A stretch of 64,000 nt of DNA, from positions 1-64,000 of the forward strand of contig NZ_MBDL01000001.1 in assembly GCF_001707755.1 (NCBI RefSeq), written 5' to 3'. Of this stretch, positions 45,534-55,807 are shown piece after piece (positions within the stretch are counted from its first letter, which is position 1; each line of letters starts with the position of its first letter). Source of the stretch: Acinetobacter celticus (GTDB lineage: Bacteria; Pseudomonadota; Gammaproteobacteria; Pseudomonadales; Moraxellaceae). Made by a program: the position numbers and the translations under genes. Under the pieces are notes generated by a model. That model had not been told where the DNA came from. It did not search any database and saw only the letters and a program-made list of their open reading frames with translations.

Positions 45534-46943
45534 TTAACGTTTAAATTTCTTTTCTGCTTTCTTAAATTTCTGAACATAACGACGTTTACGCGCCAATACA
45601 CGTTCATTAACTTCAGATTTACGACCTTCAAATGGATTTTCTGAGGTCTTAAACTCAATACGTACTGGCGTACCTTCAAGCTTGTACACTTTACGGAATA
45701 CGTTTTCTAAATAACGACGATAATCCGCAGGGGTTTTATCAACCTTGTTACCATGCACCACAATTGTCGGTGGATTTTGTCCGCCGATATGTGCATAACG
45801 CATTTTAATACGACGACCACCCACCATTGGCGGTTGATGCGCTTCTGTTGCATCACTTAAAATTTGAGTGATTTTTGCAGGTGAAACTTTCAAATGCGAA
45901 GAATCGTAAGCGCGGTGGATCGATGGATACAATTCACCCACACCTGTACCATGCAAGGCAGAAATCAAATGTACTTTTGCCCAAGGGATAAAGTCAAAAC
46001 GACGATCGATATCGAGCTTACATTGCTTGCGGTCATACTCTGTCATGTTGTCCCATTTATTAATGGCAACAACCATGGCACGACCCGCTTCAAGCGCGTA
46101 ACCAATCAAATGTAAATCTTGCTCGACCACGCCTTCACGCGCATCTAAAACAACCACAATGACGTGTGCATCCTTAATCGCTTGTAAGGTTTTAACAATT
46201 GAGAATTTCTCAATCATTTCATCAACTTTACCTTTACGACGCACACCAGCTGTATCAATTAAAGTGTACTGACGACCATCACGTTCAAATGGAATATAAA
46301 TTGAGTCACGTGTCGTACCTGGTTCATCAAATGCAACCACACGCTCTTCACCCAACAAACGGTTCACTAGCGTCGATTTACCCACGTTTGGACGACCAAT
46401 AATCGCTAAACGTAAGCCTGTTGCTTTGTCATGCGCAGCAGCATCTTCATCTTCAGGAACTTCTGCAAGTACATCCTCAAGCATTTGCTGTACACCGCGA
46501 CCATGGCTGGCTGCCACTTGCATCGGTTCACCCATGCCCAGCTTGTAAAACTCTACAAGTGCAGCTTCGGCATGTACACCATCGACTTTATTGGCCACAA
46601 GGTAAACTTTTTTACCTAATGTCCGTAGTTCACGGGCAATTTGTTCATCAGATGCCAATAAGCCGGCACGCGCATCAACAACAAAAACAATAATATCGGC
46701 TTCATTGATGGCAGTTTTTGATTGCTCTGCCATATATGAGTCAATACCACCTTCATTTTCGCCAATACCACCGGTATCAACCACAATGAAAGATTTATTT
46801 TGGAATACTGCATCGCCATATTTACGGTCACGTGTAAGACCTGCAAAGTCAGCAACAAGTGCATCCCGGCTCTTGGTAATCTGGTTAAACAACGTTGATT
46901 TTCCGACGTTCGGACGACCAATGAGCGCAATTACGGGTTTCAT
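45534..46943 (-). CDS. der: Ribosome-biogenesis GTPase Der (EngA)
   Basis: The 469-residue protein carries two consecutive GTPase domains. GD1 has [12 protein letters not shown] (about 8-19), DTGG and NKVDG; GD2 has [12 protein letters not shown] (about 183-194), DTAGVRRKG and NKWDN. A C-terminal KH-like domain ([24 protein letters not shown]) follows, with a basic tail. It is required for 50S subunit maturation. It closes the ndk-to-der cluster but is separated from bamB by 170 bp with a terminator, so it likely has its own promoter. Confidence 0.97.
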   Translation of the reverse strand: MKPVIALIGRPNVGKSTLFNQITKSRDALVADFAGLTRDRKYGDAVFQNKSFIVVDTGGIGENEGGIDSYMAEQSKTAINEADIIVFVVDARAGLLASDEQIARELRTLGKKVYLVANKVDGVHAEAALVEFYKLGMGEPMQVAASHGRGVQQMLEDVLAEVPEDEDAAAHDKATGLRLAIIGRPNVGKSTLVNRLLGEERVVAFDEPGTTRDSIYIPFERDGRQYTLIDTAGVRRKGKVDEMIEKFSIVKTLQAIKDAHVIVVVLDAREGVVEQDLHLIGYALEAGRAMVVAINKWDNMTEYDRKQCKLDIDRRFDFIPWAKVHLISALHGTGVGELYPSIHRAYDSSHLKVSPAKITQILSDATEAHQPPMVGGRRIKMRYAHIGGQNPPTIVVHGNKVDKTPADYRRYLENVFRKVYKLEGTPVRIEFKTSENPFEGRKSEVNERVLARKRRYVQKFKKAEKKFKR

Positions 46944-47027
46944 AGATTAACCTATATTCTATATCAGCCAGTTTAAGTGGCCTGAACATCAGAAAGTATT
47001 GGAAGAATAAGGATTAGGACAAAAGCC

Positions 47028-47073
47028 TAAAAATAAAAACACGGGGTATTGATATGATTCAATCCCCCGCGTT
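47028..47073 (-). terminator. Terminator after bamB
   Basis: On the minus strand an imperfect stem AACGCGGGGGATTGA / TCAATACCCCGTGTT is followed by TTTTATTTTT, placed between the bamB stop and der. Confidence 0.82.
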
Positions 47074-47113
47074 CAAAAATACGGTTTGCCTATTTTAACA
47101 TAAGCTGCAAAAA

Positions 47114-48262
47114 TTAACGATTCTGCCAAACACTCATTGCGCCTTTACGTGTTGCCACATAAAGTTGGTTATCAATCACACGCAATGTACGCACTTCGCC
47201 AGAAGTTTTAGAGCGACCAACAATCTCACCAGTGGCTGGGTCAATTAGATGTAATACGCCGTCTAAATCACCCACAACCAAGTCATTATCCAACATGACT
47301 GGGTTACTGAGTTTACGGTTTAATAACTGGTCATTTTCCCACAGTTTATTTCCTGTGGTAATTTCATACGCGGTAATTTTACCATCAGTTTGTGCAACAA
47401 ATACACCATTACCCTTCACTTCTGGGCGTTGATTACTGCTGGCATCTTCACTCCAAACCACTTGTTGAGAGTTTAAATCCAGTACAGTGACTTGACCTTG
47501 ATAACTAGTGGTGACAACGAATTGCCCCATCACCGTCGGTTCACCATCAATATCAATTAAGCGTTGAATATCTGAACGACCTTCAGACACCGCAACACGG
47601 CGCTGTAATTTTGGCGCACCACTAATCGCATCAATGGCATAAATATAAGCATTTGCCGATGCAATCAATACATTACGCGCATCTAGCGCCACAGGTGCCG
47701 CTTGCCCGCGTAGACTAAATTGTACATTTGGCAAACTATAAGTCCAAGCTTGTTTGCCTGTTTCAACTTCGTGCGCATAAACTGTGCCGTCATTTGCCAC
47801 AGTAATTACACGACCTGCATGAATCAAAGAAGGTGCAAGAATGGCACCAGACAATTGTGCTGTCCATTTTTCATCACCCGTGGTTTGATCTAAAGCGAAT
47901 AGCTGACCTTTGCTGTTACCAACAACCACTAAACCGTCTTTTGCTTCAACACCAGAGCTTAAGCCCAATTTTGAAATTTTCTTTTGCCAAAGGCGCTGCT
48001 TACCTTGATAAGCCTCAACTTCACCTTTTGGATTAATGGCAAAAATCACGCCATTGTCTACATCTAAACGCAAGCGAAGCGGATCTGCCTCACTGGTCGA
48101 TGCAACTGTTGTAGAAAATACAGGAACCAGTGTTTTTGCCTGTACCAGTTTAGGCAAAGGATTCGGTTTAACATCCTCTACTTTAACGCCTTTATTGGCA
48201 CAGCCCGCAAGAGCAAGGGTTAAAACTGTCAGTGCGCACGTAATCTTGTATTTTCTATTCAT
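47114..48262 (-). CDS. bamB: Outer-membrane assembly lipoprotein BamB
   Basis: The 382-residue BamB is an outer-membrane lipoprotein of the BAM beta-barrel assembly machine. The lipoprotein signal ends LALAGC (Cys21). The mature part is an eight-bladed PQQ-type beta-propeller with repeated blades such as FALDQTTGDEKWTAQLSG, YAHEVETGKQAWTYSL, TAYEITTGNKLWENDQ and HLIDPATGEIVGRS. It overlaps the yfgM-type gene by 4 nt. Confidence 0.95.
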   Translation of the reverse strand: MNRKYKITCALTVLTLALAGCANKGVKVEDVKPNPLPKLVQAKTLVPVFSTTVASTSEADPLRLRLDVDNGVIFAINPKGEVEAYQGKQRLWQKKISKLGLSSGVEAKDGLVVVGNSKGQLFALDQTTGDEKWTAQLSGAILAPSLIHAGRVITVANDGTVYAHEVETGKQAWTYSLPNVQFSLRGQAAPVALDARNVLIASANAYIYAIDAISGAPKLQRRVAVSEGRSDIQRLIDIDGEPTVMGQFVVTTSYQGQVTVLDLNSQQVVWSEDASSNQRPEVKGNGVFVAQTDGKITAYEITTGNKLWENDQLLNRKLSNPVMLDNDLVVGDLDGVLHLIDPATGEIVGRSKTSGEVRTLRVIDNQLYVATRKGAMSVWQNR

Positions 48263-48957
48263 TCAGTTACTTCCACTTGTGTATCTAAAATCGGGCGTTC
48301 GATTTCAGGATCATCAACTAAAACGCCTACACTTTCGAGTTTAATTTGTAAAATTTGACGTTCTTCTTTACGTTCAACCAACGTATTCCATGCATTTTGA
48401 TAGGCTTTTTTCGCATTTTCAATATCATTTTTAGCCACATAGATATCACCACGTGCTTCTTCTGCCGTGGCTTTAAATGCAGGATCATTCACCGCAGTCA
48501 GTGTTTTCAGTGCTTCATCATATTTCTTTTGCGCCAGCTGTGCATAAGCTAAACGCAATTTGACCACCTGAAGCAAACCAGCATCACCATCTTTGGCATT
48601 TTCAACTTTCTTCAAGGCCTTTTCAGCATTGGCATAATCGGCTTTATCATACGCCAATTTGGCCATCACCAATTGTGCCTGAATAGCTTGAACTGAATCT
48701 GGTGATTCTTTCATAATACTATCAGCAGCGGTCGACAATTGCGAAAAGGCATCACCCTGCACTGTACGTGCACTATCCATTAATTGCTGCACTTTAGCGG
48801 TTTCTGTTTGTGAAACTGCTAAATTTTTCTTTTGCCAATATTCCCATCCGAAAAAGGCAATCAACGCAATTAAAATCCCACTAATCATGGCAGAACCATA
48901 CTTTTTAGTGAAAGATTTTAAACTGTCAAATTGTTCATCATCACTTAATGCGCTCAT
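48259..48957 (-). CDS. YfgM-like tetratricopeptide membrane protein
   Basis: The 232-residue YfgM-family protein has one N-terminal membrane anchor (MISGILIALIAFFGWEYW, about 22-39) and a periplasmic domain of helical TPR-like repeats (ADYANAEKALKKVENAKDG, KKYDEALKTLTAV, NDIENAKKAYQNAW). In E. coli YfgM works beside PpiD at the Sec translocon. The order hisS-yfgM-bamB-der matches E. coli. Confidence 0.9.
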   Translation of the reverse strand: MSALSDDEQFDSLKSFTKKYGSAMISGILIALIAFFGWEYWQKKNLAVSQTETAKVQQLMDSARTVQGDAFSQLSTAADSIMKESPDSVQAIQAQLVMAKLAYDKADYANAEKALKKVENAKDGDAGLLQVVKLRLAYAQLAQKKYDEALKTLTAVNDPAFKATAEEARGDIYVAKNDIENAKKAYQNAWNTLVERKEERQILQIKLESVGVLVDDPEIERPILDTQVEVTE

Positions 48958-48987
48958 TGGACGACCCTTTTCCTTATGTTTTATGGC

Positions 48988-50283
48988 TTATTTTGAAGAA
49001 AATTTTTCAATAATAAATGGTACAAAGTCTGCTAACGCCACTTCAGTCTGTTCTGCTGTCGCTAACTCTTTTACCAAAACTTGCTGTGCTGATTGCTCAC
49101 GTTCACCAAAAATTATGGCAAACAATGCGCCGGCTTGATCAGCTTTTTTCATTTGGCTCTTCATTGAACCTTGTGAACCGACTTTTAAGCGGATGTGACT
49201 GTTTGCCAATTCAAACTGATCACGGATTTGTTCAGCCAAAACCAAGGCCTTACCTTGAGTTGCAGGATCAGAAACCAAGAAAATTTCGCAATCACGTACA
49301 GGGGTAAGGTCTTCTACTTGCTCAAGAAGCAACAATAGGCGTTCCATGCCCATGGCAAAGCCAACAGCGGGAACAGTTTGCTCTGGCTTACCTTTCAGCT
49401 GACCAACCAAACCATCATAACGACCACCTGCACAAACAGTACCTTGTGAACCCAACAAAGTGGTTGTCCATTCAAATACAGTTTTGTTGTAGTAATCAAG
49501 ACCACGAACCAATTTCTGATTAATCACAAATGTCACACCAGCATCAGTCAAATACTGTTGCAATTGTGCAAAATGCGCCATGGTTTCTTCACCCATAAAG
49601 TCGTGAAGTTTCGGCGCATTTTCCAAAATTTGCTGTGTACGTGCTTCTTTAGAATCTAAAATACGTAACGGATTTGTACCTAAACGGCGCTGTGAATCTT
49701 CATCTAAATCTGCTTTATGCGATTCTAAAAAATCAACCAAAGCAGCACGATAATTCGCACGCTCATCGGACTCACCCAAAGTATTCAACTCAAGTTGTAC
49801 TTTATTGGCAACGCCCATACGCTTCCAAAGACGCGCTGTCATTAAAATCAGTTCAGCATCTTGGTCAGGGGTAGAGACACCAAACGTTTCCACACCAAAT
49901 TGGTGAAACTGACGGTAACGACCTTTTTGCGGTTTTTCATAACGGAACATTGGACCGACATACCAAACGCGCGGTGCAGCACCACGCAGTAGGTTATGTT
50001 CAAGCATGGCGCGAACGCACCCTGCCGTTCCTTCAGGACGTAAAGTCAAAGACTCCGGCGGATTACCTTTGTCTAAGAAAGTGTACATTTCTTTTTCGAC
50101 AATATCCGTTGCATCACCAATTGAGCGCTTAAACAGATTCGTTTGTTCAACGATCGGTAAGCGAATCTGTTGATAACCATATGCATCCATCAACGATGCT
50201 AAATGTTGCTCAAGACGTCTCCACGCAGCTGTTTGCGTTGGTAGAGTGTCATTAAAACCTTTAATTGCGACAATTGAACTCAT
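48988..50283 (-). CDS. hisS: Histidyl-tRNA synthetase
   Basis: A 431-residue class II synthetase. The N-terminal [16 protein letters not shown], motif 2 [20 protein letters not shown], histidine-A loop [15 protein letters not shown] and motif 3 [15 protein letters not shown] are present. The anticodon-binding domain covers about 335-431. The start overlaps the ispG stop by 4 nt. Confidence 0.97.
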   Translation of the reverse strand: MSSIVAIKGFNDTLPTQTAAWRRLEQHLASLMDAYGYQQIRLPIVEQTNLFKRSIGDATDIVEKEMYTFLDKGNPPESLTLRPEGTAGCVRAMLEHNLLRGAAPRVWYVGPMFRYEKPQKGRYRQFHQFGVETFGVSTPDQDAELILMTARLWKRMGVANKVQLELNTLGESDERANYRAALVDFLESHKADLDEDSQRRLGTNPLRILDSKEARTQQILENAPKLHDFMGEETMAHFAQLQQYLTDAGVTFVINQKLVRGLDYYNKTVFEWTTTLLGSQGTVCAGGRYDGLVGQLKGKPEQTVPAVGFAMGMERLLLLLEQVEDLTPVRDCEIFLVSDPATQGKALVLAEQIRDQFELANSHIRLKVGSQGSMKSQMKKADQAGALFAIIFGEREQSAQQVLVKELATAEQTEVALADFVPFIIEKFSSK

Positions 50284-51395
50284 GATTTACTGCGTATAAT
50301 TTCTTTAGATTTAGCTTCTTCAAGCGCTTTAACTCGTTGACGAACCATTGTTTCGATTTCATCAACCAACTGATTTGTGTCAACTAAATGACTTTTTTCA
50401 CCATTACGATACACCAGTGAACGCGGACTTGCACCGACCACACCAATATCGGCTTCTTTAGCCTCACCCGGCCCATTCACTTTACAGCCAATGACCGAAA
50501 CATCCATTGGCGTGCGAATATCTTCCAAACGCTCTTCCAATGATTGCATCACTTTAATGACGTTAAATTCTTGGCGTGAACAGCTTGGGCAGGCAATAAA
50601 ATTAATACCATTTGAACGAAGGCTCAATGATTTTAAAATATCAAAACCAATTTTCACTTCTTCTTCGGGCTCTGCCGCCAATGAAATACGCATGGTATCG
50701 CCAATGCCTTCCATTAACAAACCACCCAAAGCAATTGCAGACTTGACTGAACCTGTACGATAAATACCCGCTTCCGTCACCCCTAAATGCAAGGGATTAT
50801 CAATTTGTGCGGACAATAAACGGTAAGCATCCATGGTTAAAAACACATTTGATGCTTTGACTGAAATTTTAAACTCTTGGAAATTTAAGCGGTCTAAAAT
50901 ATCAATATGACGTAACGCAGATTCTAGCAGAGCTTGACCTGTTGGCTCGCCATATTTTTTTTGAATATCTTTTTCTAACGAACCTGCATTGACACCAATG
51001 CGCATTGAAATATCATTGTGTCTTGCGGCTGCCACAACTTCACGAATTTTCGCTTCTGAACCAATATTACCGGGGTTAATTCGCAAACAATCTGCACCCA
51101 AATCTGCAACACGCAGTGCAATTTTATAGTCGAAGTGAATGTCTGCAACCAACGGGACTGTGACACGCTTACGAATTTCACCAAAAGCTTCTGCGGCTTC
51201 CATACTCGGTACAGAAACACGCATGATATCTGCACCAATATCGGCACAACGCTGAATTTGGGCAACAGTTGCATCGACATCACAGGTTTCTGTATTGGTC
51301 ATGCTTTGAATGCTAATTGGCGCATCGCCACCGACATAGACTGAACCGACACGAATTTTACGGGTTGGACGGCGTTTTATTGGATTTACAATCAT
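50280..51395 (-). CDS. ispG: 4-hydroxy-3-methylbut-2-enyl diphosphate synthase
   Basis: The 371-residue IspG (GcpE) catalyses the penultimate step of the MEP isoprenoid pathway. The N-terminal TIM barrel starts at [26 protein letters not shown]. The [4Fe-4S] cysteines lie in [12 protein letters not shown] and [18 protein letters not shown]. It sits between rodZ and hisS, as in other Gammaproteobacteria. Confidence 0.97.
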   Translation of the reverse strand: MIVNPIKRRPTRKIRVGSVYVGGDAPISIQSMTNTETCDVDATVAQIQRCADIGADIMRVSVPSMEAAEAFGEIRKRVTVPLVADIHFDYKIALRVADLGADCLRINPGNIGSEAKIREVVAAARHNDISMRIGVNAGSLEKDIQKKYGEPTGQALLESALRHIDILDRLNFQEFKISVKASNVFLTMDAYRLLSAQIDNPLHLGVTEAGIYRTGSVKSAIALGGLLMEGIGDTMRISLAAEPEEEVKIGFDILKSLSLRSNGINFIACPSCSRQEFNVIKVMQSLEERLEDIRTPMDVSVIGCKVNGPGEAKEADIGVVGASPRSLVYRNGEKSHLVDTNQLVDEIETMVRQRVKALEEAKSKEIIRSKS

Positions 51396-51419
51396 TGTTT
51401 CACTCTACCCTCAGCCATA

Positions 51420-52211
51420 TTAACGTGATAAACGGAAGTCTGCTTTGCCATTTACGGTATATGGTGACAATGAAATCGCTTCATTATTTAAACTTAATGA
51501 CACAGCTGTCGCATCGTCTAAACGAATTTGGAATGGTGGCTCACCTGATAGGTTTAGAGTCGATGCTTGGCGACCTGTCGCTAAAACTTTACCGGTTGAA
51601 TCGACAATATGCACAGAAGTCGGATGGCTAAACTGCAAACCTAATTGATCCCCAGATGTTGCTAGACCACCATCTAAACTTAAAACTTGTACATCAGAGG
51701 CATCTGAAGCAGATGTTTGTTCCGTACCACTTGAACTACCCGACATATTTTGAATAACAGCAACCAAAATACCTAAAACCAACAATACCAAAGCCGTAAT
51801 CAAAGCACGTTTTAACCATTTACGGTTACGATCACGGTTAGAGCCAGGTAACTTACCCATGATTTTAATCGGCGAGTTGTTCAATGCATGATTGGGTAAC
51901 ATGCCTGTATCATTGGCATAGATATCATCAAAACGCTGAATAATACTGGTCGCATCAACTTTTAAAAATTTGGCATAAATACGATAATAGCCTTTAATAA
52001 ACGTCGCTTCTGGCAAAACTTTATAGTCATCTTGCTCTAACGCAGTGAGCGTTTTTACAGGAATATTCAACTCTTTGGCGACACTATCAAGTTCGAGTTT
52101 TTGATTTGTCCGAATTTGACGCAAGTACTCGCCCGGGCGCTGTACATTTCCTAACGCATTTGGAGCAGCGCTCGAACTATTCGATTGCGGTGAATTAGGA
52201 TTTACTTCCAT
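51420..52211 (-). CDS. rodZ: RodZ-like cell-shape protein
   Basis: A 263-residue bitopic membrane protein. A cytoplasmic helix-turn-helix domain (about 27-95, PGEYLRQIRTNQKLELDSVAKELNIPVKTLTALEQDD) would bind MreB. A basic juxtamembrane segment (NRDRNRKWLKR), one membrane helix (about 132-150) and a Ser-rich linker follow. The protein ends with a periplasmic DUF4115 domain. Its gene overlaps the 3' end of pilW by 10 nt. Confidence 0.92.
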   Translation of the reverse strand: MEVNPNSPQSNSSSAAPNALGNVQRPGEYLRQIRTNQKLELDSVAKELNIPVKTLTALEQDDYKVLPEATFIKGYYRIYAKFLKVDATSIIQRFDDIYANDTGMLPNHALNNSPIKIMGKLPGSNRDRNRKWLKRALITALVLLVLGILVAVIQNMSGSSSGTEQTSASDASDVQVLSLDGGLATSGDQLGLQFSHPTSVHIVDSTGKVLATGRQASTLNLSGEPPFQIRLDDATAVSLSLNNEAISLSPYTVNGKADFRLSR

Positions 52212-53011
52212 ACGGCCTCAGTACTGTACTGTAATTGCAAATAACGTTGATATTCAGGGCTTTCAGGGTATAACGCACGCAATTGATTGACCAATACCTG
52301 CATTTCCTGTTTGTCTCCATTTGCACGCGCAGTGCGAATACCAATCCAAAGTGCACGAGCACTCTGGTTTTTTTGTCCAACTGCACGCACAAATTGTTCA
52401 TACATTTGTGTTGCGGCAGCCGTTTGCTGGTTCAAATAAAAAATTTCCGATAACTCTAACATTGAAATGAAAGAATCACGATTGGCTTTCAAGGCTTGTT
52501 GGAATGTTTTTTCAGCATTCGCAACATCGCCTAATTTCACGTAAATTAGACCTGCATTTTCCAACGCTTTAGAACGTTGGTCATAGCCTAATGTCGAACC
52601 CGCAATATTGAGCTGTTCGAGCGCGTCATTATAACGCCCTACTTGATATAAATACGTACCATAGTTGTTACGCGCCTGTGCATTTTTGGGGTCAGTAGAA
52701 ATCGCACGCTTAAAATAGCCATCAGCCTTTTCTACATTTAACTTACTGCCTTCTTGTTGTAACAGTACACCCATCATCATATTGGCCTGCGAATCTCGCG
52801 GATTCGCCTCCAAAGCCTGATCTAAAGCGCGTTTTGTTGCGTCTAGATCTCCAGCTTTAAAGAACTCGATCGCCATTTGAGCCCGTACTTTGGCTGCTTT
52901 TTCTGGGTCTTTCTTCATCACGTCATTACTTGTGGTCTGACACGCAGTCAGCATGAAAGCCGATGTACATAACGCTGAAATAAAAGCAAATTTATACGGT
53001 AAAGTTCTCAA
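52202..53011 (-). CDS. pilW: Type IV pilus biogenesis/stability lipoprotein PilW (PilF)
   Basis: The 269-residue outer-membrane pilotin for type IV pilus secretin assembly. The lipoprotein signal ends AFMLTAC (Cys24). The remainder consists of six TPR units, for example AIEFFKAGDLDATKRALDQALEANP, NNYGTYLYQVGRYNDALEQL and AGLIYVKLGDVANAEKTFQQAL. It lies 15 nt downstream of rlmN. Confidence 0.93.
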   Translation of the reverse strand: MRTLPYKFAFISALCTSAFMLTACQTTSNDVMKKDPEKAAKVRAQMAIEFFKAGDLDATKRALDQALEANPRDSQANMMMGVLLQQEGSKLNVEKADGYFKRAISTDPKNAQARNNYGTYLYQVGRYNDALEQLNIAGSTLGYDQRSKALENAGLIYVKLGDVANAEKTFQQALKANRDSFISMLELSEIFYLNQQTAAATQMYEQFVRAVGQKNQSARALWIGIRTARANGDKQEMQVLVNQLRALYPESPEYQRYLQLQYSTEAVWK

Positions 53012-53026
53012 TTGACTGCCTCGTTA

Positions 53027-54262
53027 TTATCCTTGTGAGCGCAGAATCTCATTTTGCTGCGCGACTTTCTTTTTCCACTGCTCTGCACGACGAGTACGGT
53101 CAGCCACTTGCCCAACAAGCTGACCACATGCGGCATCGATATCATCGCCACGTGTTTGACGAATCGTACACACAAATCCTGCATCAGACAAAGTTTTTTG
53201 GAAAGAAATAATTCGGTTACGGCTAGAGCGACCATATGGCGCATGCGGAAACGGATTAAATGGAATTAAATTAATTTTACTTGGTAAATTTTTGAGTAGC
53301 TTAATCATTTGTTGCGCATGTTCAGGGTGATCATTCACACCATCCAACATCACATATTCAATGGTGACATGCTTACGTGAACTTTCATTACCATCTTTGG
53401 TAATATAACGCTGACAAGCCGCAATCAATTGCTCAAGTGGATATTTCTTATTAATCGGAACCAATTCATTACGCAGTTCGTCATTCGGTGCATGCAATGA
53501 AATAGCCAAAGCCACATCAATGTCTTTCACCAATTGATCAATTTTAGGCACCACACCCGAAGTTGACAGGGTTACGCGACGTTTTGACATGCCGTATGCA
53601 AAGTCATCTAACATAATACGCATAGAGCTTAAAACAGCGTCATAATTGAGTAAAGGCTCGCCCATGCCCATCATCACCACATTGGTCACAGAACGTTCAC
53701 GATCAGCAACAGGAACGTCTTCCATATATGAGTAGTTCGCAACCCATAACTGGCCGATAATTTCGTCTGGAGTTAAATCACGCTGAAAGCCTTGTTTACC
53801 TGTAGAACAAAATGAGCAATCCAACGCACAACCCACTTGCGAAGAAATACACAACGTACGGCGCAATCCACTACGATGTTCAGCAGGAATAAGAACGGTT
53901 TCAACCAGTGAGCCGTCACCATCACCGACACGAAAAACCCATTTACGTGTGCCATCTTTAGAATAGTTTTTATGCACGACTTCTGGCGCTTTAATTTCGC
54001 AAAGCAATTCAAGTTTGTCACGCAACTTGCCTGAAATATTGGTCATTTCAGCAAAATCTGTAACAAAAAATTGGTGAATCCACTTCATCACTTGCCCAGC
54101 ACGGAACTTCTTCTCCCCCATCTCTTCAAAGAATTTTTCCATTTGCGGACGAGACAAGCCAAGTAAGTTCACTTTCGCAACAGCATTTTGCTGTGCAGGA
54201 GCGGATGGAGATTGTTGCTGTTCAGCCGAAATTGCAGATACAGCGACCACTTCAGTACTCAT
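53027..54262 (-). CDS. rlmN: Dual-specificity rRNA/tRNA methyltransferase RlmN
   Basis: A 411-residue radical-SAM enzyme that methylates C2 of A2503 in 23S rRNA and of A37 in some tRNAs. The cluster-binding CxxxCxxC is [12 protein letters not shown], and the second catalytic cysteine lies in the C-terminal [15 protein letters not shown]. The N-terminal domain includes [30 protein letters not shown]. About 25 extra low-complexity residues precede it. It starts the rlmN-to-bamB run. Confidence 0.96.
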   Translation of the reverse strand: MSTEVVAVSAISAEQQQSPSAPAQQNAVAKVNLLGLSRPQMEKFFEEMGEKKFRAGQVMKWIHQFFVTDFAEMTNISGKLRDKLELLCEIKAPEVVHKNYSKDGTRKWVFRVGDGDGSLVETVLIPAEHRSGLRRTLCISSQVGCALDCSFCSTGKQGFQRDLTPDEIIGQLWVANYSYMEDVPVADRERSVTNVVMMGMGEPLLNYDAVLSSMRIMLDDFAYGMSKRRVTLSTSGVVPKIDQLVKDIDVALAISLHAPNDELRNELVPINKKYPLEQLIAACQRYITKDGNESSRKHVTIEYVMLDGVNDHPEHAQQMIKLLKNLPSKINLIPFNPFPHAPYGRSSRNRIISFQKTLSDAGFVCTIRQTRGDDIDAACGQLVGQVADRTRRAEQWKKKVAQQNEILRSQG

Positions 54263-54335
54263 GTGTATTACCTAAACCATGTCTATAAATGAAAGGAGAA
54301 GCTCAATAAACGAGCAAAGTTTTTATTCAAGGAAT

Positions 54336-54373
54336 AAAAAAACCAGACAAGTATAATAACACTTATCTGGTTT
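54336..54373 (-). terminator. Terminator of ndk
   Basis: On the minus strand AAACCAGATAAGT / ACTTGTCTGGTTT, with one G-U pair, is followed by seven T residues, right after the ndk stop. Confidence 0.88.
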
Positions 54374-54385
54374 GAATACTTCGAA

Positions 54386-54817
54386 TTAACGAGTACGCGG
54401 TGCAATCTCAGTTTGAGCGAAGAAGTAGTTAACTTCACGATCAGCTGATGCTACAGAGTCAGAACCGTGAGCAGCATTTTCGTCGATGCTTACAGCAAAG
54501 TCAGCGCGGATTGTGCCTGGCGCTGCTTCTTTAGGATTCGTCGCACCAAGGATTTCGCGGTGAGCAAGAACTGCATTTTCGCCTTCAAGAACTGAAACAA
54601 CAACAGGACCAGAAGTCATGAATGCAACTAGGTCAGCAAAGAAACCACGTTCTTTGTGCTCAGCATAGAAGCCTTCAGCTTCAGCTTGAGTCAAGTGTTT
54701 CATTTTAGTTGCAACAATTTGAAGACCCGCTTTTTCAAAACGAGCAAAGATGTCGCCGATGTGGTTTTTAGCAACTGCGTCTGGTTTTACGATAGATAAA
54801 GCACGTTCGATAGCCAT
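54386..54817 (-). CDS. ndk: Nucleoside diphosphate kinase
   Basis: The 143-residue kinase transfers the gamma-phosphate among (d)NTPs through a phosphohistidine. The sequence is canonical: [34 protein letters not shown], and the active-site His in [20 protein letters not shown]. It has its own terminator before rlmN, so it is probably a separate unit. Confidence 0.98.
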   Translation of the reverse strand: MAIERALSIVKPDAVAKNHIGDIFARFEKAGLQIVATKMKHLTQAEAEGFYAEHKERGFFADLVAFMTSGPVVVSVLEGENAVLAHREILGATNPKEAAPGTIRADFAVSIDENAAHGSDSVASADREVNYFFAQTEIAPRTR

Positions 54818-54927
54818 GATAGGCTCCTTAAGTCACAATGTTGATAGGAAAATTTGGCGCATTATACCGAATAATCCGCTATTTTCTGCTTTTGAGATGT
54901 AAAAAAGTTGCTTTTTTCGATACAGGG

Positions 54928-55128
54928 TTAACTTGCTTCATCAATCCATGCCATTTGAATAGCTTCGAGTAAGCCTTCTGTCGATTTTGTTGGGTCATCT
55001 GAAAACTCAGGTAAAGCACAAACCCATGTGTGCAAATCGGTAAAGCGAATCCATTGCGGATCGACATCTGGATGGGCTTCATAAAGCTCAATTGCAATAT
55101 CAATGGTATCTGTCCAGCGTAAACCCAT
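54928..55128 (-). CDS. iscX: Iron-sulfur cluster assembly protein IscX
   Basis: The 66-residue acidic IscX binds IscS and iron and modulates cluster assembly. The family pattern is complete: MGLRWTDTIDIAIELYEAHPDVDP, then RFTDLHTWVCALPEF and the C-terminal EGLLEAIQMAWIDE. I use the ATG at 55128 because TTAGGA lies 6 nt upstream. A frame beginning at 55143 adds five residues. The isc operon itself is not in the window, so iscX is detached. Confidence 0.92.
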   Translation of the reverse strand: MGLRWTDTIDIAIELYEAHPDVDPQWIRFTDLHTWVCALPEFSDDPTKSTEGLLEAIQMAWIDEAS

Positions 55129-55217
55129 GGGTCTTCCTAACATCGTTTTAATAATGCTCTACTTTAACAAATTTCCTAAAAATTGCGCGCGTTTCAACAA
55201 CTAAAAAAACTGATTTT

Positions 55218-55769
55218 TTATAACACAATATTAAGTACAGGCGCACTGAGTACAATGATACTTGCCACTGCCCCACCAATCATGGCGCCTACGGCCACAT
55301 CACTGGGGTAATGCAGACCAAGTACCATACGAGACACTGCAACCAACACCGTAAAAGGCAACATTAAGATAAGTAAAATGGGTTGGACATAACCCAAAAC
55401 CGTTGTTGCCATGACCGCATGTAAAGTATGTCCAGATGGGAAACTAAAATGATCTAAGGGACGTTCACCCAAACGAATTACTTGATGCACTTGATAGGGT
55501 CGAGGTCGAACTGTTTTATGTTTAAGTACTTTATAAATACCCGTACCAATCAAACTACTCATGATCACGTACAATATTTGTAGTCCGTACATCAAACCTT
55601 GCAAAATCCAAACGACTGCCAACATGACATACCAAAACATGCCATCCCCCAGACGGCTAATCAGCTTAAAAAAAGAGGCCACTCGCTCTGAGTGGGAAAA
55701 AGTATTCAGATAAATACAGCCTTTTAAATCGAGATCGAGCATTCTTATTTTTGCATTTTTAAATTTCAC
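55218..55769 (-). CDS. PAP2-family membrane phosphatase
   Basis: The 183-residue protein has about five membrane helices and the three-part PAP2 active site: KHKTVRPRP, PSGHTLHAVMATT and SRMVLGLHYPSDVAVGA. Such enzymes dephosphorylate lipid phosphates (phosphatidate, undecaprenyl or phosphatidylglycerol phosphate). The start is GTG 55769, supported by GGAGG five nt upstream. It lies 38 nt downstream of a glycosyltransferase gene, and the two probably act on a common lipid-linked pathway. Confidence 0.88.
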   Translation of the reverse strand: MKFKNAKIRMLDLDLKGCIYLNTFSHSERVASFFKLISRLGDGMFWYVMLAVVWILQGLMYGLQILYVIMSSLIGTGIYKVLKHKTVRPRPYQVHQVIRLGERPLDHFSFPSGHTLHAVMATTVLGYVQPILLILMLPFTVLVAVSRMVLGLHYPSDVAVGAMIGGAVASIIVLSAPVLNIVL

Positions 55770-55807
55770 TGTTCCCTCCTCGAGCGCTTAAACCACACTT
55801 TCAGTCA

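Noticed and set aside
46421..46930. Long open frames on both strands within der
   Set aside because: They are alternative-frame shadows of the conserved Der GTPase domains, with His/Gln/Leu-rich compositions typical of non-coding frames.
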